Of a stretch of DNA of 64,000 bases, positions 1 to 7,684 are shown piece after piece. The DNA comes from RDXT01 sp033765305 (GTDB taxonomy: Bacteria; Bacteroidota; Bacteroidia; J057), in contig JANRID010000004.1 in the NCBI GenBank assembly GCA_033765305.1, positions 1 through 64,000 of the forward strand, given 5' to 3'. Position numbers and translations under genes: made by a program. Below the pieces are notes generated by a model. It ran no database searches. It was not told the DNA's origin and worked only from the letters and a program-made list of their open reading frames with translations. Numbering within the stretch: position 1 is the first letter of the stretch; each line of letters begins with the position of its first letter.

Positions 1-2111
1 CCTACGACAAACTGGGCTCCGCGCCCGGCTTCGCTCCGGGCTTCCAGGGTGCCCAGGTTGCGGTCGACGAGCTCCCGGCAGAGGACCAGGCCCAGCCCGG
101 AGCCTTTTTCGCCGGCGGTGCCGCGGGTGCTGCGGTATTCCGGCACAAAGATCCGCTGGAGCTGTTCGGCGCTGATGCCTACGCCGGTGTCGTTGACCTC
201 GAAATACACCCGCCCGTCCCGGCTCGACGCATTCAGCCGCACCATCCCGCCTGCCGGCGTGAATTTCAGCGCATTGCTGATCAGATTGCGGAGGATCGTA
301 TGCAGGGCGTTGGGATCGGCCAGCACCTCCAGATGCTCCGGGATGTCGAGGGCCAGCGCGACGCCCTTGGCCTCGGCGGCTGGCTGGTACAGGGCGACGG
401 CTTCGGCGGCCACTTCCCGCAGCCGGTTGGCAGCAGGATGACAGGGAATGGCACCCATCTGGAGCAGAGCCCAGCTGAGGAGATTGTCGAGCAGCGCGCT
501 GAGCTGGCGGGCTGTCGTGTCCACCCGGTCGGCCAGACGGCGTAGTTTGGCATCATCCTGCCGGCCCAAAAAATAGGCCATTTGCTCCCCTACCCCTTCG
601 AGCGCCGAGATCGGATTCCGGAGGTCGTGGGCGATCATGCCGAAGAAGGTATCCTTGGTGGCATTGAGATCCCGAAGCTGGATATTCTGGCGCTGGAGCT
701 GCTTCCGGGCCGCAAACAGCTGGCGGTACAGCAGTCCGCCCACCAGCAGCACGGCCAGCAGGCCGAGCGCTGCCGCGCCGTACAGCAGATTGCGCGAGGC
801 CAGCAGCTGCGCCTGCAGTTCCGCCTCCCGGCGGGCGCGCTGCTCGCCTTCCAGGTTCAGCCTGACGCTTTCCGCCCCGATCGCATCCTGAAGCTTCTGG
901 TCGTAGATGCTGTCGTGATGAACCACATACTGCTCGTAATAGGCCAGCGCCGCTGCCGGGTTGCCCTGCTGCTTCTCCAGCTGGTACAGGGTTTCATACG
1001 CGGCGGAAATCAGCGGAAGCGTCCCGGTTTCCTGCCCTTTGGCGAGCATCTGCTGAAAATAATACCGCGCAGAGTCGGCCTGGCCCATCCGTTCGTAGAT
1101 GATGCCCCGCTGCCGCCAGGCGGAGGCCAGGGCCTCGGACATGTTGGTCTGGCGGATGAAGCCGACGAACTCGCCGGAGTGCATGAGCGCCTGCGGGTAG
1201 TCGCCGGCACTGCAGTAATAGGCGGCCAGATAGACGTTCAGATATTTTTTAATCATTTCATTGTCAGTGCTTTCGAGCAGTTTTTGTGCTTCATCGAGCT
1301 GTTGTTTGCCTTTTTCCCGTTCTGCTGCCCCCGCCCCTTCCTGGTCCACGGCCAGCCCGCCCCGGTACATCAGGGCTACGGCCAGCATAAAGGTGTCCTG
1401 CTGCCTGCGGGCCACCGTGATGGCCTCGTCGTACAAGCGGGCGGCTTCTTCGGGCGCCTCCGCATTGGAAAATACAATGCCCAGGTTGATGCAGGTCTGC
1501 ATGGTCAGCGCGGGATTGTCCAGCTGCCGGATGAGGTCCAGGGCTTTTCTGGAATACAGCATGGCCTCATCTTTGCGCCCGAAATCCGACAGCATCGTGC
1601 CGATCTGCACATAGCAGGCGGAGAGGCTTCCCGCATCGCCGAGCCGCTCGTAGAGCCGGGCGGCTGTTTCGAGGTAGGAGAGCGCCTTTCGTTTGTCCGC
1701 GTACATCGTTTCGGAGCCCAGGTGGAGGAGCGCCTTCGCGAGGGCGGAGGAGTCGCCGATCTGGTACAGATAGGGCAGCGATGCGGTGTAGTATTCCACT
1801 GCCTTGGCCTGGGCCCCGGGGCTGCCCTCGGTATTCCGCTGGATATAGCAGGCTTCGCCCAGCAGGGCGAGGTAGCGGCCCGCTACCTGCGGCGGGAGGC
1901 TGCTGAAATCAGCCGGTTTTTCCTGCTCCAGAAGCAGCGCCGCATCCTGATAGGCCGGCGGCTCGGCATCCAGCCATTGGCGGGCCAGCGCAATGACCCG
2001 ATCTGTCCGGCCGGCCGGGCTGCCTTGCAGCAGCGTCTGCGCACTATCCATCCGGGACTGCCCCGGCAGCAGCAAGGGGAGCATCAGCAGGCAGAAAAAA
2101 GCTGTTTTCAT
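1..2111 (-). CDS. TPR-containing sensor histidine kinase, C-terminus cut by window edge
   Basis: Two-component sensor kinase. The visible 703 codons begin with a hydrophobic signal segment (MKTAFFCLLMLPLLLLPG-like), followed by a long helical region of tetratricopeptide-type repeats, one transmembrane helix around residues 437-458, and a HisKA domain whose AHDLRNP box places the phospho-acceptor at His495. The HATPase domain follows, with an N box (LRNLISNALKFTP), a DTGVG box and a GSGLGL box. The reading frame runs off base 1 just after the last ATPase beta strand, so only a short tail can be missing. This is the common Bacteroidota design in which periplasmic TPRs sense an unknown cue. The start is the ATG at 2111. 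A TATCTTG box at 2116-2122 lies directly before it, so the transcript could be leaderless. No partner regulator is adjacent; the LytTR regulator at 3613-4347 normally pairs with a different kinase class. Confidence 0.88.
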   Translation of the reverse strand, partial: MKTAFFCLLMLPLLLPGQSRMDSAQTLLQGSPAGRTDRVIALARQWLDAEPPAYQDAALLLEQEKPADFSSLPPQVAGRYLALLGEACYIQRNTEGSPGAQAKAVEYYTASLPYLYQIGDSSALAKALLHLGSETMYADKRKALSYLETAARLYERLGDAGSLSACYVQIGTMLSDFGRKDEAMLYSRKALDLIRQLDNPALTMQTCINLGIVFSNAEAPEEAARLYDEAITVARRQQDTFMLAVALMYRGGLAVDQEGAGAAEREKGKQQLDEAQKLLESTDNEMIKKYLNVYLAAYYCSAGDYPQALMHSGEFVGFIRQTNMSEALASAWRQRGIIYERMGQADSARYYFQQMLAKGQETGTLPLISAAYETLYQLEKQQGNPAAALAYYEQYVVHHDSIYDQKLQDAIGAESVRLNLEGEQRARREAELQAQLLASRNLLYGAAALGLLAVLLVGGLLYRQLFAARKQLQRQNIQLRDLNATKDTFFGMIAHDLRNPISALEGVGEQMAYFLGRQDDAKLRRLADRVDTTARQLSALLDNLLSWALLQMGAIPCHPAANRLREVAAEAVALYQPAAEAKGVALALDIPEHLEVLADPNALHTILRNLISNALKFTPAGGMVRLNASSRDGRVYFEVNDTGVGISAEQLQRIFVPEYRSTRGTAGEKGSGLGLVLCRELVDRNLGTLEARSEAGRGAQFVV

Positions 2112-2242
2112 GCGGCAAGATACCATTTTAGCAGCTTGCCTGGATACAGCGGAAGGTTCCTTTCGTGACCGGCAGCCGGGCATCCGTGACCTATCCCGCG
2201 CCGCTCATGCCCTTTCCCCGGCAGCAGGCCGGCTGCCGGGCC

Positions 2243-2250
2243 TACATTTG
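2243..2250 (+). promoter_or_regulatory. Candidate -7 element (TACATTTG) of the 2331 gene
   Basis: TACATTTG fits the Bacteroidota -7 consensus TAnnTTTG and lies about 80 bp before the ATG at 2331. I see no TTG at the expected distance of 19-21 bp upstream, so the call rests on the -7 box alone. Confidence 0.35.
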
Positions 2251-2330
2251 ATGCATATCCTGGCTTCAGCGGATATGATTCCGCGCTTCACCTCCAGGTA
2301 TACACCATTAACCCGCTAATTCTCCTGTGT

Positions 2331-3557
2331 ATGAATGCCTTCAAGCAACTGAATCTCCTCCGCGCCTGCCTCGTCCTGGGCTGTCTGCTTCTGGCCGGAC
2401 CCGCAGCTTTTTCACAAAGCACAATCCAGAATGCCTGGAAAAAAACCTTCCTGACCAACAGCAGCGGATTTCCTGGCCTCAGTGCGCAGGACGCCAATAG
2501 CTACTGGGTACTGGAACCCATCTCCGGCAGTCCTGAAGTGCGAATCAAGCACACCAGAAGCGGCCTGTACCTCCACACCGAAACCGATGCGGCCAGCCCG
2601 GTGCTGGGGCCCATCCAGCCCGGCTGGTGGAGCGCCATGTGGATCCTGGAACCCGTAGCAGGAGCAGCGGATCAGTTCCGGATCAAAAACAAGTACCGGG
2701 GCACCTATCTTCACAACGAAACCGGCACCATCCAGACGGGGCAAATACAGCCCGGCTGGCTGAGCGCCCGCTGGAACATACTCCGTGAGCGCTGGTCCAA
2801 TGACCCGTCTACGATGCTTGCCTCCACGATCACCATCGCCAACCGCGCAGGCTACTCGGCAGCTGTGAGTATCAGCTATATCCTCCCCGCCGGTCAACCG
2901 GACGAACAGGGAACCACCTCCTATGAGGACAGGCCCTTCGTCATGACCAAGCAGATCGCACTGTATCAGGATGCGTATGTAAAGCTGCCGAACGCTGCCA
3001 CCAGCATCGAAGTAGTTGCCGACGGCATCGCCTGCACCGACGCGCTGGACCTGAAAGCCAGTTTTCCCAACACCGCATCCGTCGGCGGCAACAAGTGCTA
3101 CAAGCTCTGGGGCACCATCTTCAGCACCGAGTGGGCTGCGGTGGACTGCAGCGAGGTGAAGGACTACCGGGCCGAGCCTGTACTGGACAATTTTCTTATG
3201 GGCGAACCTAAAAAAACGGGCCTTGCCGGCGGATACGTCTCCATCTTTAATCAGTCGGGATATGTGGCGCGCATCTCTGCAGTCTATACCCTGCCCGCAG
3301 GGGCAGCCGATGAGGCCGGCCAGGTATCCGCCCAGCCCCGGAGCGTCACCAAAAACGAAACGATCGCCCTGGGCAGCACCTGGAAGATGAGCATCCCGTC
3401 TGCGGCCATCGGCATCGTCGTCAGCGCCGAAGGAGTCGCCTGCATCGACCCGCTCAATATGACGCTGACCTTCGGCACCGCCAAAGACGCCAACCAGTGC
3501 TACAAGCTCTGGGGCACGGTCTTCAGCACCGAATGGGGCAGCATCAGCTGCAACTGA
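2331..3557 (+). CDS. Secreted protein: ricin-like domain plus two cytolysin-C-terminal-like beta domains
   Basis: 408 residues. Residues 1-29 are a Sec signal peptide ending AFSQ. Residues about 40-155 contain two ricin-type beta-trefoil-like repeats (IKHTRSGLYLH... and IKNKYRGTYLH..., each followed by IQPGW(W/L)SA.W). Residues about 164-273 and 299-408 are two related copies of a beta domain. Each starts with an N-[QR]-[AS]-G-Y strand, carries ILPAG/TLPAG, ends with CYKLWGT(I/V)FSTEW, and has paired cysteines. The order (strand, charged insert, P-x-A-x-x-I-x-V, then LWGT near the end) resembles the C-terminal beta-sandwich of thiol-activated cytolysins, which has an equivalent IWGT motif and binds membranes. 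No pore-forming part is present. Function as a surface lectin or membrane-binding protein is inference. No T9SS sorting signal is visible. Confidence 0.75.
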   Translation: MNAFKQLNLLRACLVLGCLLLAGPAAFSQSTIQNAWKKTFLTNSSGFPGLSAQDANSYWVLEPISGSPEVRIKHTRSGLYLHTETDAASPVLGPIQPGWWSAMWILEPVAGAADQFRIKNKYRGTYLHNETGTIQTGQIQPGWLSARWNILRERWSNDPSTMLASTITIANRAGYSAAVSISYILPAGQPDEQGTTSYEDRPFVMTKQIALYQDAYVKLPNAATSIEVVADGIACTDALDLKASFPNTASVGGNKCYKLWGTIFSTEWAAVDCSEVKDYRAEPVLDNFLMGEPKKTGLAGGYVSIFNQSGYVARISAVYTLPAGAADEAGQVSAQPRSVTKNETIALGSTWKMSIPSAAIGIVVSAEGVACIDPLNMTLTFGTAKDANQCYKLWGTVFSTEWGSISCN

Positions 3558-3578
3558 GGCATCTGCCCCACAGATATC

Positions 3579-3605
3579 CTACCCCCGGGCCTGGCCTGGG
3601 GGTAG
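3579..3605. terminator. Bidirectional terminator hairpin
   Basis: CTACCCCC at 3579-3586 pairs with GGGGGTAG at 3598-3605 around an 11-nt loop, and TTTGGTTT follows on the plus strand. It sits between two convergent genes (the secreted protein ending at 3557 and the response regulator ending at 3613) and can serve both. Confidence 0.7.
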
Positions 3606-3612
3606 TTTGGTT

Positions 3613-4347
3613 TCAGACCTGATCAAGGCGGGCCAGGATTTCGTCCCGGCAGCTTTTGCTGAGCGGCACGGCCTTGCCCCCTACGAGCACAGTCATCTCC
3701 TGCAGGTCCACCTGCTGCAGCCAGGCCAGGTTGACGACGTAGCTGCGGTGGCTCTGGGCAAACTGCCTGCCGGGGAGCTTGGCCTGCATCTCGGTCAGGG
3801 GAATCCGGATGGCGTACTTGTGGCCGGAGGCGGTGTGCAGCATCGAGTAGCGCCCGTCGGCCTCGACGTAGAGGAGGTCGGCAAGGGGCACCTTTTCGAG
3901 CTTGTGGCGCACTTTGACAAACAGGCAGTCCGGCAGCACCAGGTCATACTGGGTAAACGGCTCCGGCCCTGGCTGGGGATCGGATGCCAGCTGGCTCACG
4001 GCCAGCTCGATGGCCCGCTGGAGCTGCAGCGTATCGAAAGGCTTGAGCATAAAGGCCACCGGGCGGATCGCCCGCGCCCGAGCGAAGGTCGCGTCATCCG
4101 TCATCGACGTCACAAACACCACCGGCACCGGGCGCCTTTCGCTGATGCGGCCCGCCAGCGCAATCCCGTCCACCTCGCCCGCCAGGTGGATGTCGAGCAG
4201 CAGCAGGTCGGGATCCGTGCGGTGAAAACAGTCCAGCGCATCGAAGGCATTGTCGCATACCCCTGCTACCTCGTATCCCATCTGTTCGGCCAGCATTTCA
4301 AACCGGTCTGCGTGCAGGGGCTCGTCTTCCACAATCAGGATTTTCAT
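3613..4347 (-). CDS. LytTR-family response regulator
   Basis: 244 residues. The N-terminal receiver domain has the acidic pair (VEDEP), phospho-acceptor Asp52 in LLLLDIHL, a switch Thr80 and Lys102 in LKPFD. From about residue 140 a LytTR DNA-binding domain follows, with the typical LLYVEADGRYSMLHT strand and the FAQSHRSYVVNL segment. This is the LytR/AlgR class of regulator. The start is the ATG at 4347 because the receiver begins at once (MKILIVEDEP); the open frame continues upstream only because it runs into the 58-bp repeat array. The gene is monocistronic, with a terminator at 3579-3605. LytTR regulators usually partner with His_kinase-type (LytS-like) sensors, and none is present here. 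Confidence 0.93.
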   Translation of the reverse strand: MKILIVEDEPLHADRFEMLAEQMGYEVAGVCDNAFDALDCFHRTDPDLLLLDIHLAGEVDGIALAGRISERRPVPVVFVTSMTDDATFARARAIRPVAFMLKPFDTLQLQRAIELAVSQLASDPQPGPEPFTQYDLVLPDCLFVKVRHKLEKVPLADLLYVEADGRYSMLHTASGHKYAIRIPLTEMQAKLPGRQFAQSHRSYVVNLAWLQQVDLQEMTVLVGGKAVPLSKSCRDEILARLDQV

Positions 4348-4451
4348 ACGGGTGGGCAGCAGGTGTACGGTACGCAAGGTACGCACGTTTCCGGATATGG
4401 CGGAATGGGTCAGAGCCCCCTCGATGGGGTTGGAGGTGTCAGCGGCTTTGA

Positions 4452-4545
4452 GGTAGAAAGTATTCAGTATCAAGTCGGAAGACTGGCTTTTGGGGTAGTG
4501 CGTAGTGGGTAGAAAGTATTTAGTATCAAGTCGAAAGACTGAACG
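4452..4545. repeat. Short direct repeat pair, 56-bp period, next to the 58-bp array
   Basis: GGTAGAAAGTATT(C/T)AGTATCAAGTCG(G/A)AAGACTG occurs at 4452 and again at 4508, a spacing of 56 bp. The second copy runs directly into the 58-bp array, whose unit also contains AAGACTGAACGG, so both probably arose from the same replication slippage or recombination process. Confidence 0.7.
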
Positions 4546-4800
4546 GCCTCCCTTGCGCCCCTTGCGGTTGAAATACAGCAGCAAGACTGAACGACCTCCT
4601 TTACGCCCCCTTGCGCCCCTTGCGGTTGAAATACAGCGGCAAGACTGAACGGCCTCCTTTGCGCCCCCTTGCGCCCCTTGCGGTTGAAATACAGCGGCAA
4701 GGCAGGACGGCCTCCTTTGCGCCCCCTTGCGCCCCTTGCGGTTGAAATACAGCGGCAAGGCAGGACGGCCTCCTTTGCGCGCCTTGCGGTTTGCAACCTG
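4543..4800. repeat. 58-bp tandem repeat array, about four and a half units
   Basis: The core TTGCGGTTGAAATAC starts at 4562, 4620, 4678 and 4736, an exact 58-bp period. A last partial copy at 4784 is shortened by 10 bp. Within each unit, TTGCGCCCC-like words recur every 10-11 bp; on the minus strand they read as GGGGCGCAAGG. The two right-hand units share GGCAGGACGG where the left-hand units have GACTGAACGG, which suggests stepwise duplication. Since 58 is not a multiple of 3 the array is not coding, and the long open frames across it are by-products. It lies between the starts of two divergent genes (the LytTR regulator and the TerC protein), in a 547-bp stretch that is otherwise non-coding. 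Confidence 0.9.
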
Positions 4801-4861
4801 TACCACCCAGGCCCATGCCGCATCCGCTCCTGAGCCCGCCGCACATTTGCGTATTCAAAAT

Positions 4862-4876
4862 AATAGTAATACTATT
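4862..4876. promoter_or_regulatory. Inverted repeat upstream of the TerC gene
   Basis: AATAGT at 4862-4867 and ACTATT at 4871-4876 form a small perfect dyad about 20 bp before the ATG at 4895, in a short AT-rich patch. It could be an operator or part of the promoter. No conserved -7 box is obvious. Confidence 0.3.
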
Positions 4877-4894
4877 GCGGCAGATATTACCGCT

Positions 4895-5698
4895 ATGAGC
4901 CTGCCGGATCTGCAAAGCCCTGAAGTGTGGGTCAGCCTGCTGTCGCTGACCGCGCTCGAGATTGTCCTCGGGATCGACAACATCATCTTCATCTCGATCA
5001 TCTCCAACAAGCTCAGCCCCGCCGAGCAGGCCCGCGCACGCAACCTTGGCCTCGGCCTCGCCCTGGCCTTCCGCATTGCGCTGCTCTTCACCATTACCTG
5101 GATCATTACCCTCACCCGGCCTGTCTTCACCCTCTCCTGGGCCATGGGCCCCGACGGCCTCCCGCTCGGCGTCAGCGTCAAAGACCTGATTCTCATGGCC
5201 GGCGGCCTCTTCCTCATCGGCAAAAGCACCAATGAGGTCTACTACAAGCTCGAAGGCAAAGCCCACCAGAAGGGCTCCGGCCCCGCCAAAACGCTCAGCA
5301 GCGTGATCGTGCAGATCATCCTCGTGGATCTGGTCTTTTCCTTCGACTCCATCCTGACCGCGGTGGGGCTGGTGAAAGACGTGTCGATCATGATCGCCGC
5401 CGTCGTCCTCTCCATGAGTGTCATGCTGGCCTTTGCCGGGCCGATCAGCCGCTTTGTCAACCGCCACCCCTCGCTGCAGATGCTCGCCCTGGGCTTCCTG
5501 ATCATGATCGGGGTGCTGCTGGTGGCCGAAGGGTTCCACCAGAAATTCAGCAAGGGCTACCTGTACTTCGCGATGGCCTTCTCGCTGCTCATCGAGCTGC
5601 TCAATATCCGCATGCGCCGCCACCAGCAGCCCGTGCAGCTCCACGGGCCGGGCGAGGCTGCTGCTGCGGAAAAGATTTTCGAGCAGAAGCAGCCCTGA
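4895..5698 (+). CDS. TerC-family integral membrane protein
   Basis: 267 residues and about seven transmembrane helices. The family signatures are present: LEIVLGIDNIIFI in the first helix and VDLVFSFDSILTAVG in the middle, where the paired acidic residues are thought to take part in metal transport. Family members (TerC, Alx, MeeF-like proteins) are linked to tellurite resistance, Mn(II) export and metal loading of exported enzymes, so export of a divalent metal is the likeliest role. The start is the ATG at 4895 (MSLPDLQSP); the longer open frame upstream lies in the repeat array. The C-terminal tail is short, Ala/Glu-rich and cytoplasmic. The gene is monocistronic and is followed by a strong palindrome at 5716-5744. 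Confidence 0.9.
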   Translation: MSLPDLQSPEVWVSLLSLTALEIVLGIDNIIFISIISNKLSPAEQARARNLGLGLALAFRIALLFTITWIITLTRPVFTLSWAMGPDGLPLGVSVKDLILMAGGLFLIGKSTNEVYYKLEGKAHQKGSGPAKTLSSVIVQIILVDLVFSFDSILTAVGLVKDVSIMIAAVVLSMSVMLAFAGPISRFVNRHPSLQMLALGFLIMIGVLLVAEGFHQKFSKGYLYFAMAFSLLIELLNIRMRRHQQPVQLHGPGEAAAAEKIFEQKQP

Positions 5699-5715
5699 GC
5701 AGCAAGCACGATGCG

Positions 5716-5744
5716 TCCCTGCCAGGCAGGCTGCCTGGCAGGGA
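5716..5744. terminator. 14-bp perfect palindrome downstream of the TerC gene
   Basis: TCCCTGCCAGGCAG at 5716-5729 is followed, after a single base, by its exact reverse complement at 5731-5744. It begins 18 bp after the TerC stop codon. There is no U-tract, so it may be a terminator, a 3' stabilising hairpin or a dispersed repeat. Confidence 0.55.
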
Positions 5745-5809
5745 TGGTAGCATACGCCGCTTTTCCCAGATTCTGCGTATATTGGCTGAAAGATCTTCAA
5801 TGCTGCTCC

Positions 5810-6427
5810 ATGCTCGATCTTCCATCCAAACCTGCCGCTCCGCAGCCGCTCCGCCTGAAACGCCAGCTTAAAACGCTGTCGTTGGCTGCTTACGTGCGCC
5901 AGGAAGCCCGGCAGGAAGACAAACACGAGTTCCACGACGGAATCCTGGTCAAAAAGCCCTATACGCGAGGCCCGCACAATGAAATTACGCTGAATATCAC
6001 CTTTGCGCTTAAAACGGCGCTCCGGAATCAGAACAGCCCTGTCCGGCTCTTCAGCGGAGATCAGAAAATCTACCTGCCGGAAGTCAACTTCGGCCTGTAT
6101 CCGGATGTAGTGGCTCTCAGCGGAGACCCCGTATATTGGGATGACGACACGCTCCTGCTCATCAACCCGCCGCTTGTCGTAGAGGTGCTGTCCCGAAGCA
6201 CCGGCCCGTATGACCGCAGCAGCAAATTTGACCTGTATAAAACCCGGCCCACCTTTCAGGAGTATATGCTGGTACGGCAGGATGCCTATGAGGTAGAGAC
6301 CCGATACCGCGAGGCACCCGGGCTGTGGCGCGAAACGGTTACCCAAGGCCTGGAGGGAGAAGTGCACCTCCGTTCGCTGGCCTGCAGCATCCGAATGGCC
6401 GACATCTACGAGCATATCCGGCTGTAA
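5810..6427 (+). CDS. Uma2-family (DUF820) putative restriction endonuclease-like protein
   Basis: 205 residues. The protein has the Uma2 pattern: an N-terminal helix with YVRQEARQEDKHEFHDGIL, a central LYPDVVALSGDP strand, and LVVEVLSRSTGPYDRSSKFDLYKT, which contains the D...ExL core of the PD-(D/E)XK-like fold and the conserved R..K..Y. The family has a nuclease fold, but its biological role is unknown. It is often present in many copies in cyanobacteria and Bacteroidota. The start at 5810 (MLDLPSKP) fits the family length; the reading frame could also begin earlier. The gene stands alone and the next gene is convergent. Confidence 0.85.
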   Translation: MLDLPSKPAAPQPLRLKRQLKTLSLAAYVRQEARQEDKHEFHDGILVKKPYTRGPHNEITLNITFALKTALRNQNSPVRLFSGDQKIYLPEVNFGLYPDVVALSGDPVYWDDDTLLLINPPLVVEVLSRSTGPYDRSSKFDLYKTRPTFQEYMLVRQDAYEVETRYREAPGLWRETVTQGLEGEVHLRSLACSIRMADIYEHIRL

Positions 6428-6545
6428 GCAGACGGGAAGCACTGCGAAGCAAACTGGAGCGGCTTCCACATGGAGCAGCCCGGCAGGCGCTGCGCGGCAG
6501 CCTCCGGCAGTCAGCCAGGTTCGAAAACCGGAAATCCCCCGGCTT

Positions 6546-7316
6546 TCATTCCCCAAAGAGGCCGAATACCGCGCTGCCGCTGCCGGACATGGCTGCATAG
6601 CACGCGCCGCGGGCGTAGAAGTCCGCCTTGAGCGCCGCCAGTTCCGGATAGAGGCCAAAAACCGGCTGCTCCAGGTCGTTGACGAGCTGCTGCGGCCATT
6701 GCGATACGGGTGCGCGCAGGATCTCCCGGAGGCTGCGCGCAGGGTCGCAGCTGCGGGAGTCGAGGGCCCGGTATGCGGCTGCGGTAGCGGAATGAATGGG
6801 CGGCGTCGCGACCTCGATGCGGTACGGCAGTTCCAGGGGCCAGGGCTCCAGGTCGGTGCCGATGCCGGTGGCCAGCATGGGCGTGTCGTAGAGAAAAAAG
6901 GGCACATCGGCGCCGAGGCGCGCCGCCATAAGCGCCAGCTCCGCACGGGTCAGGCCCAGGCCGAAGCGTTCATTGATGCCCAGCAGCGTATGCGCCGCAT
7001 CGGAGGAGCCGCCGCCCAGGCCGGCACCGGCCGGAATGCCCTTGAGCAGGCGGATGCGCAGCCCCGGCAAATCCGGAACCCGCTCGCGCAGCAGCTTCCA
7101 GGCGCGCACGCAGAGGTTGTCATCCGGGCTGCCGTCGAGCCCGATGCCTTCGAGCAAGATGCTGCAGGTGCCGTCGTCCGAGGGCTCCAGCCAGAGCTCG
7201 TCGCGCAGCTGCGGCAGGGGAACGAGCAGCGTTTCGAGCAGGTGATAGCCATCGGGGCGTTTGCCCTTGATCAGGAGGCCGAGGTTGATTTTGGCGTGGG
7301 GGCGGAGATGCAGCAT
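6546..7316 (-). CDS. ispE: 4-diphosphocytidyl-2-C-methyl-D-erythritol kinase
   Basis: 256 residues. The enzyme phosphorylates CDP-methylerythritol with ATP, the fourth step of the MEP isoprenoid pathway. It is a GHMP kinase: N-terminal HAKINLGL with Lys9, the ATP-binding loop PAGAGLGGGSSDAA at residues 95-108, ADVPFF with catalytic Asp137, and a C-terminal MSGSGSAVFG motif 3. Its length is somewhat shorter than the proteobacterial enzymes and normal for Bacteroidota. It follows the DUF4834 gene on the same strand with an 11-bp gap, so the two are probably cotranscribed. Confidence 0.96.
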   Translation of the reverse strand: MLHLRPHAKINLGLLIKGKRPDGYHLLETLLVPLPQLRDELWLEPSDDGTCSILLEGIGLDGSPDDNLCVRAWKLLRERVPDLPGLRIRLLKGIPAGAGLGGGSSDAAHTLLGINERFGLGLTRAELALMAARLGADVPFFLYDTPMLATGIGTDLEPWPLELPYRIEVATPPIHSATAAAYRALDSRSCDPARSLREILRAPVSQWPQQLVNDLEQPVFGLYPELAALKADFYARGACYAAMSGSGSAVFGLFGE

Positions 7317-7327
7317 AGCCTGCGCAA

Positions 7328-7606
7328 TTAGCGCAATTCTTCGTAATCCACATCCTCCGCCACCTCCTGCACGTTGACGCGCTTCTGCGGAGGCTCCTTC
7401 GGGGCGGTGATGGTCACGTGCCCGTCCTGGTACACATGCTTGCGGAAAGCGCCGGGATCGTAGTGCCGCTCATATGCCTGGTGCTGGTCCTGCATGTCGC
7501 GCTGCACGCGCTTGAGCAGCTGCCGGGCTGCAAGCTGAACCAGCTGCCTTCCGAAAAGCCTGAAGGTCAGATAGATCAGGAACAACGTCAGAAAAAACCA
7601 CATCAT
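7328..7606 (-). CDS. DUF4834-family small membrane protein
   Basis: 92 residues. One N-terminal transmembrane helix (WFFLTLFLIYLTFRLFG), a basic amphipathic stretch, and an acidic C-terminus (RVNVQEVAEDVDYEELR). This layout is that of DUF4834, a Bacteroidota-specific family of unknown function usually placed beside housekeeping genes. It lies between bshA and ispE on the same strand, with gaps of 78 bp and 11 bp. Confidence 0.85.
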   Translation of the reverse strand: MMWFFLTLFLIYLTFRLFGRQLVQLAARQLLKRVQRDMQDQHQAYERHYDPGAFRKHVYQDGHVTITAPKEPPQKRVNVQEVAEDVDYEELR

Positions 7607-7684
7607 GGGAAGCGGAAAACTGAACAGGTGGAGGCCGAAGGTTCAGGCGGTGGCAGGCACAGCAATATGCGAAAAATCCTGCAT

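Noticed and set aside
582..2168. A 528-codon plus-strand open frame
   Set aside because: It is antisense to the sensor kinase, whose HisKA and ATPase motifs are clear on the minus strand.
4543..4800. CRISPR array
   Set aside because: The units are continuous 58-bp copies without unique spacers, and no cas gene is near.
4800..4894. Manganese (yybP-ykoY) riboswitch before the TerC gene
   Set aside because: The conserved GGGGAGUAG-type core is not present, only a small dyad and a weak hairpin.
4601..6946. A 781-codon minus-strand open frame
   Set aside because: It is the shadow of the repeat array, the TerC gene and the Uma2 gene, all of which have recognisable proteins on the plus strand.
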